DNA of 6,226 bases from Verrucomicrobiales bacterium. GTDB lineage: Bacteria; Verrucomicrobiota; Verrucomicrobiia; Verrucomicrobiales; Verrucomicrobiaceae. Below, piece by piece: positions 1 to 6,205 of the stretch. Both the position numbers and the translations under genes were made by a program. The notes below the pieces were generated by a model, which searched no databases, was not told the origin of the DNA, and saw only the letters and a program-made list of their open reading frames with translations. The stretch lies in the NCBI GenBank assembly GCA_003453085.1, contig DMMK01000424.1, positions 1 to 6,226 of the forward strand, written 5' to 3'. Position 1 is the first letter of the stretch; each line of letters begins with the position of its first letter.

Positions 1-1
1 A

Positions 2-1597
2 CCAGGTCCAGTCCCAATCGGAAATTTCGCCGGTTTTCAGAGGCATCTGAAAAACGACCTTGTTTCCGGTTTCCTTGTCTTCCTCATCGCCCTGCCTTTG
101 TGCCTGGGCATTTCAATCGCTTCCGGCGTCCCTCCCATCGCTGGTATTTTCACCGCAGTCATCGGCGGTCTGCTGACCCCGTTTCTGAGCAATTCGGAAC
201 TGACCATCAAAGGTCCGGCAGCGGGAATGATCGTCATCGTCCTGGGTTCCGTGCAGGAGCTTGGCTATGAAAAAGCCCTGGCCGCAGGTGCTGTGGCGGG
301 CATTCTCCAAATTTTGTTCGGGGCCTTCCGCCTGGGCACGCTCGGGGAGTTCTTCCCTGTAGCGGCTGTTCACGGGATGCTGGCGGCCATCGGTGTGATC
401 ATCGTGGCCAAACAGGTGCATGTGGCGCTCGGCGTAGCCGCCCATGCCAAGGAGCCGCTGGAACTGCTGGCGGAAATCCCCGAAAGCCTGATGCACATGA
501 ATCCGGAGATCGCCCTCATCGGCGCTATTTCCCTGCTGCTTTTGTTTGGTCGTTTGTGCATCAAAAACAAACTGGTGCAGGCCATCCCAGGGCCCATGCT
601 GGTGCTCCTCGTCGCCACCCCGCTGGCAGTGTACTTCGACATCGCCCATGAGCACATGTACCAATTTCACGGTCATGAATACTCCGTGGGCCCGAAGAAC
701 CTGGTGACCCTGCCGGGCAACATGCTGAAGGCCATCACCCACCCGGATTTCTCCGGCCTGCTAAGCCTCGCCAGCCTGAAATGGATCATCATGTATGCCC
801 TCGTCGGCACGCTGGAATCCCTGCTGAGCGCCAAGGCCATCGATCTCCTGGACCCATGGCAGCGCCGCACCAATCTGAATCGCGACCTCCTGGCCGTGGG
901 CGTGGCCAATACACTGGTCTCCTTTATCGGAGGCATCCCGATGATCTCTGAAATCGTGCGCTCGTCCGCCAACCGCAACAACGGGGCCCGCACCCGCTGG
1001 GCCAACTTTTGGCATGGTGGCCTGCTGTTGGTGCTGGTGGCCAGCGTGCCGTGGTTGCTGAACATGATCCCGCTCGCCGCCCTGGCCGCCATGCTGGTCT
1101 TTACAGGTTACAACCTGGCCTCTCCCAAGGAATTCCGCCACATGTGGCATGTGGGCAAAGGCCAGTTGCTGATCTTTCTGTGCACCATGATCGCCACCCT
1201 GGCCACGGACCTCCTCATCGGCATCGCCTTCGGCATCCTGGTGAAAATGATCCTGCACGTGATCCGAGGCACCAGCCTGGGGAACCTCTTCGTTCCTCAT
1301 GCGGAGTTGGTTCATGATGAAGAAGTCGGCCACCCGGTGATCACCGTCAGAAAGTCCGCCGTCTTCAGCAACTGGCTGTCGCTGCGCAAGCAGCTTCTAA
1401 GCCTTTCCCAGCATCCGAAGGTCAAACTGGACCTCTCCAAAACCCACCTGGTGGATCACTCGGTGATGAAGAAGCTAGAAGAGATGGTGCAGGACTGGAA
1501 GCTGGAGAACCGGGAGCTCCTCATCGAAGGGCTTGAAGATCACCAGCCCGTGTCCGAACATCCCCAGGCTGCGCGCCTTTTGAGGCAGCGCGCCTAA
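2..1597 (+). CDS. SulP-family inorganic anion transporter with short C-terminal STAS-like domain (5' partial)
   Basis: Inner-membrane anion transporter of the SulP/SLC26 family, whose bacterial members import sulfate, bicarbonate or dicarboxylates by ion-coupled symport; the substrate here cannot be told. The frame is open from base 2 with no stop, and the family's N-terminal stretch ([20 protein letters not shown]) lies before the first in-window start-like codon (TTG at 98), so the true start is upstream of the window. Numbering from base 2 gives 531 residues. SulP hallmarks are GPAAG at about 71-75 and [12 protein letters not shown] at about 270-281. Hydrophobic helices run from about 18 to 417. 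The last ~90 residues are cytoplasmic and STAS-like, with [17 protein letters not shown] at about 476-492 matching the STAS loop-helix. This domain is short and ends soon after. The stop is TAA at 1595-1597. The porin follows 82 bases downstream on the same strand, so co-transcription is plausible. Family is certain; bicarbonate versus sulfate is open. Confidence 0.93.
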   Translation, partial: PGPVPIGNFAGFQRHLKNDLVSGFLVFLIALPLCLGISIASGVPPIAGIFTAVIGGLLTPFLSNSELTIKGPAAGMIVIVLGSVQELGYEKALAAGAVAGILQILFGAFRLGTLGEFFPVAAVHGMLAAIGVIIVAKQVHVALGVAAHAKEPLELLAEIPESLMHMNPEIALIGAISLLLLFGRLCIKNKLVQAIPGPMLVLLVATPLAVYFDIAHEHMYQFHGHEYSVGPKNLVTLPGNMLKAITHPDFSGLLSLASLKWIIMYALVGTLESLLSAKAIDLLDPWQRRTNLNRDLLAVGVANTLVSFIGGIPMISEIVRSSANRNNGARTRWANFWHGGLLLVLVASVPWLLNMIPLAALAAMLVFTGYNLASPKEFRHMWHVGKGQLLIFLCTMIATLATDLLIGIAFGILVKMILHVIRGTSLGNLFVPHAELVHDEEVGHPVITVRKSAVFSNWLSLRKQLLSLSQHPKVKLDLSKTHLVDHSVMKKLEEMVQDWKLENRELLIEGLEDHQPVSEHPQAARLLRQRA

Positions 1598-1615
1598 TCC
1601 CCCCACTCCTTTTCA

Positions 1616-1651
1616 ACTCCTTCCCGGGCCTGACACGACCCAGGAAGGAGT
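1616..1651 (+). promoter_or_regulatory. Long hairpin in the SulP-porin gap; 3' arm carries an SD sequence
   Basis: Left arm 1616-1628 (ACTCCTTCCCGGG) pairs with right arm 1639-1651 (CCCAGGAAGGAGT). Twelve of 13 positions pair, with one C/A mismatch (1625/1642) and a 10-base loop. It begins 18 bases after the SulP stop. No T-run follows (next bases CCTCATGCC), so it is a poor classical Rho-independent terminator. The right arm contains AGGAAGGAG (1642-1650), a strong SD placed five bases before ATG 1656, so folding would hide that ribosome site. It could be a translational switch, an mRNA-stabilising 3' structure for SulP, or a non-canonical terminator. Confidence 0.6.
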
Positions 1652-1655
1652 CCTC

Positions 1656-1676
1656 ATGCCCCAAATCCCCCTTTAA
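1656..1676 (+). CDS. Putative six-codon leader ORF (MPQIPL) upstream of the porin
   Basis: ATG at 1656 sits five bases after AGGAAGGAG, the only strong SD I find before any start codon in the window. It is followed by CCC CAA ATC CCC CTT and TAA at 1674-1676. The stop is three bases before the porin ATG at 1680, in the same frame, a spacing that suits stop-and-restart translation. The porin ATG has no SD of its own; the bases before it are CCCCTTTAAAAA. Two of the six codons are proline. The peptide itself probably has no function. The chance explanation is that the purine-rich SD is just the arm of a terminator stem and the ATG after it is accidental. Confidence 0.4.
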   Translation: MPQIPL

Positions 1677-1679
1677 AAA

Positions 1680-3074
1680 ATGAAGCCTAACCAAATCTTC
1701 CGCCAAGGCCTTGTCCCCGCCGTCCTGGCCGTGCTGTCACTCACGGCCCAGGCCGGCACGCCGGCCAGCCTTCCGGACCCGATGCCCACCGTGGCCAAAA
1801 CCGATCTCATCACCTTCGACACGGAACTCAAAGGCCGTCTGGAAGTGCGCGATAACAACTATGATTTCGACAGCTCGGTCAATGGCCCACAGGATGCGGC
1901 CTGGCTGCTGACGCGCTTCCGTCTAGGCATGCTGGTGACGCCCACCTCATGGTTCAAATTTTATGTTCAGGGCCAGGACATCCGCGAGATCGGCGGCAGC
2001 CGGCCTAACAACATCGGTAGCTTCGGCGCCGATGGGGACGATGTTTTCGACGTGCTGCAGGCCTGGGCCGACTTTGGCCATGATGCCGACGGACTCAGCC
2101 TCCGTGCAGGCCGCCAGCCCCTGAACTATGGCGACCAACGCCTGCTGGGAAACCCCCAATGGTCCAACCCCACCCGCGCCTGGGATGCACTGAGACTGCG
2201 CTATGCCCAGGAAACCTGGACGCTAGACCTCTTTGTGGGCAGCCCAGTGAACTTCGTCAACAACCGCTGGAACCAGTCGGACTACTTCAGCACCCGTGAG
2301 GCCCGCAACGCCATCGTCAGCGGCCTTTACTTCTCTTCAAAGTCCCTCATCCCCTGGCAAAACGTGACGGACTTTTACCTGCTGAACGAGCAGGCCAACA
2401 AAGCTGCCGGGGCGGCAGGAGCCCCCCTGGGGGCCGTGGGCAAGACGAATTTCTTCACGCTGGGCACCCTCATGAAAGGCGACCCCAAAAAGCTACACAA
2501 CTGGGACTATGAGATGGAGATGGCCGTGCAGTATGGCCGCGTGGCCGGACTGGATCATCTGGCCTTCGCCGGACACTGGGGCACTGGTTACAACTTTGAC
2601 CACACCTGGAAGCCACGTCTGGGGGTGCAATACAACTACGCCAGCGGTGACGACGACGCCACGGATGGCGACAGCAACACCTTCCAAAACATGTTTCCGG
2701 GCAACCACGCCCTGTATGGTTTTATGGACACTACCGGCTGGATGAACCTGCAAAATCCGCAGCTCAACTTTTCCATCCAACCGACGAGCAAGCTGAAGCT
2801 GACGCTGGACTACAACCTCTACTGGAATGCCACGAACAATGATGCCTGGTATGGGGCCAACACCACTTCCACCGTGCGTCCGGTGAATGCCGATGCCCGC
2901 CGCGCCAGCAGCTTTCGTGGACAAGAGGTGGACCTGAACGCCTACTACAAACTCAATGCGCATGTGGCTCTCCAGGCCGGGTACAGCGTATTCTTTGCTG
3001 GCAAATACTTGGCGCAAACGGGGGCCAGCGATACGGCGCAGTTTGGCTACGCCCAGGTGCAGGTGAACTTTTAG
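1680..3074 (+). CDS. Alginate-export-family outer-membrane porin
   Basis: Predicted outer-membrane beta-barrel of 464 residues related to the AlgE/alginate-export family; family members include alginate exporters and many uncharacterised porins. The start at 1680 gives a good Sec signal peptide: basic start (MKPNQIFRQG), hydrophobic core to about residue 22, and likely cleavage after AQA at 25. Family motifs are RAGRQPLNYGDQRLLG (142-157) followed by WDALRLRY (168-175), and a loop-strand region at 318-350 with YNYASGDDD and NMFPGNHALYGFMD. Alternating aromatic/hydrophobic strands continue to a C-terminal Phe (QVQVNF), the usual BAM recognition end. An Ala/Gly-rich loop lies at about 241-254. 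No alginate-synthesis genes are nearby, so real alginate export is unlikely. Pairing with SulP suggests anion or anionic-oligosaccharide passage, which is inference. The gene ends in a 4-base overlap with the opposing kinase gene. Confidence 0.88.
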   Translation: MKPNQIFRQGLVPAVLAVLSLTAQAGTPASLPDPMPTVAKTDLITFDTELKGRLEVRDNNYDFDSSVNGPQDAAWLLTRFRLGMLVTPTSWFKFYVQGQDIREIGGSRPNNIGSFGADGDDVFDVLQAWADFGHDADGLSLRAGRQPLNYGDQRLLGNPQWSNPTRAWDALRLRYAQETWTLDLFVGSPVNFVNNRWNQSDYFSTREARNAIVSGLYFSSKSLIPWQNVTDFYLLNEQANKAAGAAGAPLGAVGKTNFFTLGTLMKGDPKKLHNWDYEMEMAVQYGRVAGLDHLAFAGHWGTGYNFDHTWKPRLGVQYNYASGDDDATDGDSNTFQNMFPGNHALYGFMDTTGWMNLQNPQLNFSIQPTSKLKLTLDYNLYWNATNNDAWYGANTTSTVRPVNADARRASSFRGQEVDLNAYYKLNAHVALQAGYSVFFAGKYLAQTGASDTAQFGYAQVQVNF

Positions 3075-4384
3075 TCCTCCGCCAAGCGGATCGGTGTGCT
3101 GACGAAGATACGCAGCCCGTGAGGTTTCACGGGCTGTAGTTCCAGACTGCCGCCGCACTCGCGAGCGCGGGCTCTCATGCCGGTGAGGCCCAGGCTCTGG
3201 CGGGAATGTTCACGATTGGGCGGCAGGCCGCTGCCATTGTCTTCGACGATGAGCTGCACTTGGTCTAGTTCCGTCACCAACATGACCTTGACCTCGGTGG
3301 CTTTGGAGTGGCGGGCAATGTTGGTCAACGCCTCTTGGGCGATGCGAAAGAGGTGGGTCTCCAGGTCGCTGTGCAGGCGGGTTTCAAGCTGGGAGTCATA
3401 AGTCATTTCCACCTGCACACGCTGGGCAAATTTTTCCGTCAGCCAGCGCAGCCCGGCATCCAAGCCAAAGTCATCCAGAATCACCGGCCGCAGCAGTTGG
3501 GAAAGCTCCCGCACGTTGGCGATAGATTGGTCCACCAGCAGCACGCAGTCCGCGCGGCGGTCCTCGAAATTTTCATCCACCCGCCGCACCAGATTGGAGC
3601 GAACCGCCGCGAGAGACTGGCCCAGTTCATCATGCAGCTCATGGGAGAAGCGCCGCGCCGTTTCCTCCTGTGTCTGCAGCATGTGCCAGGAGACGCGGCT
3701 CAGTTCGTCCTGCTGCCATTCGATACGGCGGATGCTGTGCCTAACAAAAAGAATCGTTCCAGTGGCGCAGATGCCCGAAAGCAGTAGGCAGGAACCCAGC
3801 AAAAAAGCGGACTCGTCCGCCAGATCCTGAAGTTGCAGGCCGATCTCCTTGTCCACCTCCGCCAGATGTTTGGTGCTGTGCAGAATGAGATCGTGAATGA
3901 GCTTTACCACCACCTCATGGCTGGAGATCAGCTCCTCCATGTGAATGCGTGAGGTGGGCTCGCCATTTTCCAAAGAGATCCGGGCTTTTTCAGAAAAGAC
4001 CTGGGTCGCTTTCGCCAGGTGCTGCCAGTCAGGCGCATGGACGGTGGGGCGAGCCTCATGGGCCAGCTTGGCCACAGCTTTATCGGCCTTCTTCAGATCT
4101 TCGATCCGGGCCACACGATCCTCCATGCCCACCTCCCTGACGATGCGGTGAACGATGAGGGCCAGGGCATCCTCCTCAGCCTGCACCTCATGCAGGAGAC
4201 GGGCCACCAGCAACTGCTCCTGCACCAGCCGGGCCGCATTTTTACGGATGGCATGGCTGTCCCGCACCGCGACGAGGCCGGCGATGCCCAGAAGAATCAC
4301 CACCAGGCCAAAGCCAATGATGAGCCCCCAGAGGACGGATCGCTCACCGATCCGCCGGTTGAAGGGAAAGATGAAGCGTGTCAT
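3071..4384 (-). CDS. Sensor histidine kinase, NarX/LiaS type (HisKA_3 + HATPase_c)
   Basis: Membrane sensor kinase of 437 residues that should autophosphorylate and pass phosphate to the adjacent regulator. Transmembrane helix 1 is about 19-40 and helix 2 about 193-214. Between them lies a ~150-residue, almost wholly helical and His-rich extracytoplasmic domain, likely a four-helix bundle. I see no HAMP domain; helix 2 runs straight into a coiled-coil-like linker (about 216-246). The dimerisation helix carries HELHDELGQ, with phospho-acceptor His251 and the DxxxQ phosphatase residues Asp252 and Gln256. The ATPase has an N box RIAQEALTNIARHS (347-360, Asn355), a G1 box VEDNGSGL (380-387) and a G2 box SLGLTGMRARA (397-407). 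All catalytic motifs are intact. It starts 8 bases after the regulator stop, with no clear SD, so translational coupling is likely. The signal is not identifiable. Confidence 0.95.
   Translation of the reverse strand: MTRFIFPFNRRIGERSVLWGLIIGFGLVVILLGIAGLVAVRDSHAIRKNAARLVQEQLLVARLLHEVQAEEDALALIVHRIVREVGMEDRVARIEDLKKADKAVAKLAHEARPTVHAPDWQHLAKATQVFSEKARISLENGEPTSRIHMEELISSHEVVVKLIHDLILHSTKHLAEVDKEIGLQLQDLADESAFLLGSCLLLSGICATGTILFVRHSIRRIEWQQDELSRVSWHMLQTQEETARRFSHELHDELGQSLAAVRSNLVRRVDENFEDRRADCVLLVDQSIANVRELSQLLRPVILDDFGLDAGLRWLTEKFAQRVQVEMTYDSQLETRLHSDLETHLFRIAQEALTNIARHSKATEVKVMLVTELDQVQLIVEDNGSGLPPNREHSRQSLGLTGMRARARECGGSLELQPVKPHGLRIFVSTPIRLAED
3113..3136. terminator. Perfect 10-bp hairpin just past the convergent gene junction
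   Basis: CAGCCCGTGA (3113-3122) and TCACGGGCTG (3127-3136) pair perfectly around the 4-base loop GGTT, and the flanking G/T can add a wobble pair. It starts 38 bases after the porin stop and lies inside the last ~22 codons of the kinase gene (residues 417-424, QPVKPHGL). Neither strand has a T-run after it. It is the best candidate for ending or protecting porin transcripts, because the genes overlap and leave no intergenic space. A coincidental coding-sequence hairpin cannot be excluded. Confidence 0.4.
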
Positions 4385-4392
4385 GCGCAGGC

Positions 4393-5034
4393 TCAGTCAA
4401 TGAGCCCATTGCGCAGGGCAAAGCGCACCAGTTCCCCCACCGAGTGCAGGTTCAGCTTTTCCATGATGCGGCCACGGTGGGCCTCCACCGTGTAAACGCT
4501 GAGGTTTAGGGCATTGGCGATGTCCTTGTTGGTCTTGCTCTCGGCGATCATTTGCAGGACCTCACGTTCACGGGTGGAAAGGAGGTCTATCGGGTTGGTA
4601 ACGTGCTTGCGATAGTCATCCAGTACAGCATCGGAAACTTCGGGGCTGAGGTAGCCTTTGCCCACGGCCACGGCCCGCACTGCCGTGAGGAAATCGGCCT
4701 CGCTGCAGTCTTTGAGCAGGTAACCACGCGCTCCGGCACGCAGGATCTCGCGTACATAGACCGCATCCTTGTGCATGGAGAGGGCCAACACACGGGTCTT
4801 CGGGGACACCTTTTCCATGCGCCGGGTGGCCTCGATGCCATTGAGCTCCGGCATCGTGACATCCATTACGGCCACATCGGGCTGTAGGGCCTCCGCCAGC
4901 TCCACCGCCTCCCGGCCATTGGAGGCCTGGCCCACCACTTCCATGTCCCACTGGGCCTCCAGAATGAGGCGGAAGCCGTTGCGAACAACGGAGTGGTCAT
5001 CAGCTAGCAGAATGCGGGTCGCTTTGGTGGACAT
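4393..5034 (-). CDS. Response regulator, NarL/FixJ family (REC + LuxR-type HTH)
   Basis: Cytoplasmic DNA-binding response regulator of 213 residues, the usual family length. The receiver domain is about 6-122: acidic pocket Asp12/Asp13 (LLADDH), phospho-acceptor Asp58 (VMDVTMPE), switch residue Ser86 (LALSMH) and Lys108 (YLLKD). After a linker the LuxR-type helix-turn-helix spans about 150-213, with LSTREREVLQMIAE and the recognition-helix region NLSVYTVEAHRGRIMEKL. All phosphorylation residues are present. It lies directly upstream of the kinase gene on the same strand (8-base gap), so the two form a cognate pair. The ATG at 5034 has no good SD (preceding bases TCTAACGCC). An 85-base gap separates it from the DUF6807 gene, enough for its own promoter, though read-through from that gene is possible. 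Its targets are unknown. Confidence 0.95.
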   Translation of the reverse strand: MSTKATRILLADDHSVVRNGFRLILEAQWDMEVVGQASNGREAVELAEALQPDVAVMDVTMPELNGIEATRRMEKVSPKTRVLALSMHKDAVYVREILRAGARGYLLKDCSEADFLTAVRAVAVGKGYLSPEVSDAVLDDYRKHVTNPIDLLSTREREVLQMIAESKTNKDIANALNLSVYTVEAHRGRIMEKLNLHSVGELVRFALRNGLID

Positions 5035-5119
5035 GGCGTTAGAGGGCAGAGTATCAGGAACGCCGTGGAGAACAAGAAGCGTCTCGTGCGCCCTGCCCTG
5101 TAAGCTGTAGGCTAAAGGA

Positions 5120-6091
5120 TCAACGGGGTCTTTTATCCCCTAGATCCGCGACAGGGAGGGCTGAAAAGGCCTTCCACTGGATCTCGATCTCCTCCTGCGC
5201 AGGCAGCCCGTCATGCACCCACAGGCCGTATCGCACGCGCAGCATTTTGGCCTCGGTGATTTCCACGGGCGTGTCCAGGCTCAGGCAGGCCCCCATCCAG
5301 CCATCATCGCGCACGTGATAGGCCGTGGGGTTGTGTGGGTTCATGGGGTGGTTCATGAGGGTCATGCCGGCGAATCCATCTTTTTCATTGCTGATGCGGC
5401 CGCTGTAGTCCACCCAGCGTGCAGGCTGGCGAAACATGGCCTTTTCATTCACCAGACCTTCGGAGTTAAGCAGCCGCCCCCCCCCATCATGCACGCCCAG
5501 GCTTTTCGCCACCCGCACGGCCACGAGGCCAAAGCCGGTCGCGCCGAAGGTGGCGGTCTGTCCCTTGGGCGGTGAGTACTCCAGATCAATGATCATGAGC
5601 CAGCTCTTGGCCCCCGCCAGAGGGCGCACCTCCGTGCGGCGCACCTCGATGAGTTGCACAGATTTGTCCTCCTCGCTGATCCAGTGATTCACCATCCGCA
5701 TGGAGGCGAAGTCATCACTGTCTTCATAGCCTTCGCGAGAGACCTCGACATTGACAATGCGGCCCTGCATTTTGGCATTGTCACCCCAGAAATTGAAGCC
5801 GTTGAGGCTGTTGTGCGTCACCCACACGCTATTGTGATGGCTGTGCGTCAGAGGATCATGCGGATGCCCCATGCGGGTGAGGCTGACATCGCGCGAGGCC
5901 CGGATGGGATACCAGAAGGGCCGCATATCCTGGGGATCATAATGACAGGCCGTGAGCTCCCGCCCATCGAGCTGAAAGGAGGTGATGTGGTGAGGCAGGG
6001 GCACCGCCTGCACCCTCGGCACAGGTTTGGCCGAGGGTAGCTGACCCAGAGCCGGAGCGGCGAGGAGGATAAAAAGAAAGGGAAAACGCAT
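5120..6091 (-). CDS. Secreted DUF6807 (PmoA-like) family protein
   Basis: Secreted protein of 323 residues. The start at 6091 is chosen because it begins a clean signal peptide (MRFPFLFILLAAPALG, likely cut near residue 16). The frame stays open upstream to 6187, but those 32 residues are Cys/charge-rich and would bury the signal peptide. The diagnostic region is residues 76-104: HPHDPLTHSHHNSVWV then NSLNGFNFWGD, matching the family's HPHH...GLWF.HGDVNG.DFW block, with a His cluster that could bind metal or be catalytic. A second His-containing segment is MNHPMNPHNP (246-255). Databases have labelled this family "methane oxygenase PmoA", but nothing here resembles the membrane subunits of particulate methane monooxygenase, so that name should not be used. 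Members are common in Verrucomicrobiota and Planctomycetota, often near sugar-metabolism genes; activity is unknown. A G9 tract encodes Gly203-205. No SD precedes the start. Confidence 0.85.
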   Translation of the reverse strand: MRFPFLFILLAAPALGQLPSAKPVPRVQAVPLPHHITSFQLDGRELTACHYDPQDMRPFWYPIRASRDVSLTRMGHPHDPLTHSHHNSVWVTHNSLNGFNFWGDNAKMQGRIVNVEVSREGYEDSDDFASMRMVNHWISEEDKSVQLIEVRRTEVRPLAGAKSWLMIIDLEYSPPKGQTATFGATGFGLVAVRVAKSLGVHDGGGRLLNSEGLVNEKAMFRQPARWVDYSGRISNEKDGFAGMTLMNHPMNPHNPTAYHVRDDGWMGACLSLDTPVEITEAKMLRVRYGLWVHDGLPAQEEIEIQWKAFSALPVADLGDKRPR

Positions 6092-6143
6092 GATCGAAAA
6101 AACGCATTCGCCCTGCGTCATCTTGTCGCCACAGTGAGGAAAC

Positions 6144-6178
6144 GCTTTTGTCCGGAGCCCGTCTCCGGCGCAAGAAGC
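6144..6178. promoter_or_regulatory. Imperfect inverted repeat in the divergent intergenic region
   Basis: The core CCGGAG (6152-6157), loop CCCGT and CTCCGG (6163-6168) form a perfect 6-bp stem. Outside it GCTTTTG (6144-6150) pairs with CAAGAAGC (6171-6178) with one bulged G, giving 13 pairs overall with a small internal loop. It lies 27 bases before the ATG at 6206 and 52 bases from the DUF6807 start, in the 114-base divergent promoter region. It could be an operator read by both promoters or a 5'-leader hairpin for the right-hand gene. I found no convincing -35/-10 pair on either strand. Confidence 0.35.
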
Positions 6179-6205
6179 CCTTACCAACCCCGTTCCATTC
6201 CGCCC

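Noticed and set aside
113..742. 209-codon open frame on the − strand inside the SulP gene
   Set aside because: It is antisense to a clear transporter, with a His/Gln/Asp-rich, repetitive composition typical of the complement of Leu/Ala-rich coding DNA, and shows no recognisable domain.
1571..1593. GCGCGC stem at the end of the SulP coding sequence as a terminator
   Set aside because: It has only six pairs, lies within coding sequence before the stop, and has no T-run; it reflects GC-rich Arg/Ala codons.
2..1597. TTG at 98 as the transporter start
   Set aside because: Family-conserved sequence continues upstream of it to the window edge, so the gene is cut by the window and does not start there.
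2421..2434. GCCCCC/GGGGGC inverted repeat inside the porin gene
   Set aside because: The two-base loop is too tight for a full stem, and it encodes an Ala/Gly/Pro loop; it is most likely a composition effect.
2493..3158. 221-codon open frame on the − strand across the porin 3' end
   Set aside because: It overlaps both the porin and the kinase C-terminus, has no family features, and is explained by GC-rich third-position bias.
3308..4495. Several + strand open frames opposite the kinase gene (for example 3308-3787 and 4019-4495)
   Set aside because: They lie antisense to a kinase with all catalytic motifs intact, and their translations are low-complexity and domain-free.
5043..5099. 7-bp inverted repeat AGGGCAG/CTGCCCT flanking the regulator's upstream region
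   Set aside because: It is short, with arms 43 bases apart, and could easily arise by chance; no promoter elements of good quality accompany it.
6092..6187. 32-residue N-terminal extension of the DUF6807 protein
   Set aside because: The frame is open, but the extension is charged and Cys-containing and would place the signal peptide internally; MRFPFLF at 6091 is the better start.
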